Assembly: GCA_041618535.1 (NCBI GenBank)
Contig: JBFKFP010000057.1
Coordinates: forward strand, 1 to 15,230
DNA: 15,230 nucleotides
Origin: SHLJ01 sp041618535
Lineage (GTDB): Bacteria; Bacteroidota; Bacteroidia; Flavobacteriales; Flavobacteriaceae
Direction: 5' to 3'
The notes below the pieces were generated by a model, which ran no database searches, had not been told where the DNA came from, and saw nothing but the letters and a program-made list of their open reading frames with translations. Shown here one piece after another: positions 15,125 to 15,230 of the stretch (positions within the stretch are counted from its first letter, which is position 1; each line of letters begins with the position of its first letter). The position numbers and the translations under genes were made by a program.

Positions 15125-15230
15125 ATGAATTTTATAAGGAGATTTTTCCATAGAAATGCCAAATCAGATCGTATTCAGGTCCTGGAACCCTCAGGTTTCC
15201 GGCAAAGGATCGGTGATGGGAATGTTCAGC
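15125..15230 (+). CDS. Rhodanese-like domain protein, N-terminal 35 codons only
   Basis: The frame from ATG 15125 stays open to the window end. Its first dozen residues are basic and aromatic (MNFIRRFFHRNA); then comes IQVLEPSGFRQRIGDGNVQ. The pattern of a short beta strand, a Phe-containing helix and a following GNVQ is how many single-domain rhodanese proteins begin, just before the strand carrying the LIDVR-type motif, which would lie beyond the edge. The assignment rests on this short stretch and on context: a sulfurtransferase next to a persulfide dioxygenase, under the same operator. Whether the catalytic Cys is present cannot be seen. The competing ATG at 15156 opens another frame with no recognisable similarity. 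Confidence 0.65.
   Translation, partial: MNFIRRFFHRNAKSDRIQVLEPSGFRQRIGDGNVQ

Noticed and set aside
14730..15128. Plus-strand open frame running past the dioxygenase stop
   Set aside because: It is out of frame with the dioxygenase, crosses the terminator and the next operator, and shows no protein similarity.

Overview
The window looks like a piece of a Bacteroidota chromosome, most likely a marine-type flavobacterium. The evidence is moderate GC (low 40s by eye), start codons without Shine-Dalgarno sequences, -7 promoter boxes of the TAnnTTTG type that is typical of this phylum, and protein families usual in Flavobacteriia (a short secreted protein, a Crp-like regulator with a Cys cluster, a YeeE pair, and an iron-sulfur/NrfD fusion). 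I see no mobile element, CRISPR array, tRNA or rRNA.

Layout. 1-432 (minus) is the 5' part of a secreted protein gene cut by the window edge. 631-3522 is a large FAD plus iron-sulfur 2-hydroxyacid dehydrogenase of the GlcD/YdiJ type. 3567-4199 is a Crp/Fnr-family regulator. Then comes a sulfur-metabolism cluster, all on the plus strand: two half-size YeeE/YedE membrane proteins (4275-5255), a fused four-cluster ferredoxin/NrfD membrane protein followed by a molybdopterin catalytic subunit (5368-9885), two SulP anion transporters (9903-13482), a CstB-like persulfide dioxygenase with two rhodanese-type domains (13577-14998), and the first 35 codons of a rhodanese-like protein (from 15125).

How the genes may work together. 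The YeeE pair would bring in thiosulfate or another sulfane-sulfur species. The dioxygenase/rhodanese protein would turn persulfide into sulfite and thiosulfate. The molybdoenzyme complex has no Tat signal and so faces the cytoplasm; it would oxidise sulfite to sulfate and pass electrons through four [4Fe-4S] clusters and the NrfD domain to the quinone pool. The SulP proteins would move sulfate, sulfite or another anion. The families are recognised from sequence; the assembled pathway is inference.

The most notable signal is regulatory. A near-perfect 16-bp palindrome, TGTAACCnnGGTTACA, occurs five times, each time just upstream of a transcription unit of the sulfur cluster (4213, 5281, 11684, 13496, 15054). 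Each copy is followed by a -7 box whose centre lies 32 or 33 bp downstream of the palindrome centre, which puts the palindrome near -41, the class II activator position. The Crp-like protein at 3567-4199 is the obvious candidate to bind it. It lacks the Glu of the E. coli CRP recognition helix, in keeping with TGTAA rather than TGTGA half-sites, and its sensor domain carries a CX5CC cysteine cluster. I infer a local reactive-sulfur regulon driven by a cysteine-bearing Crp-family activator.
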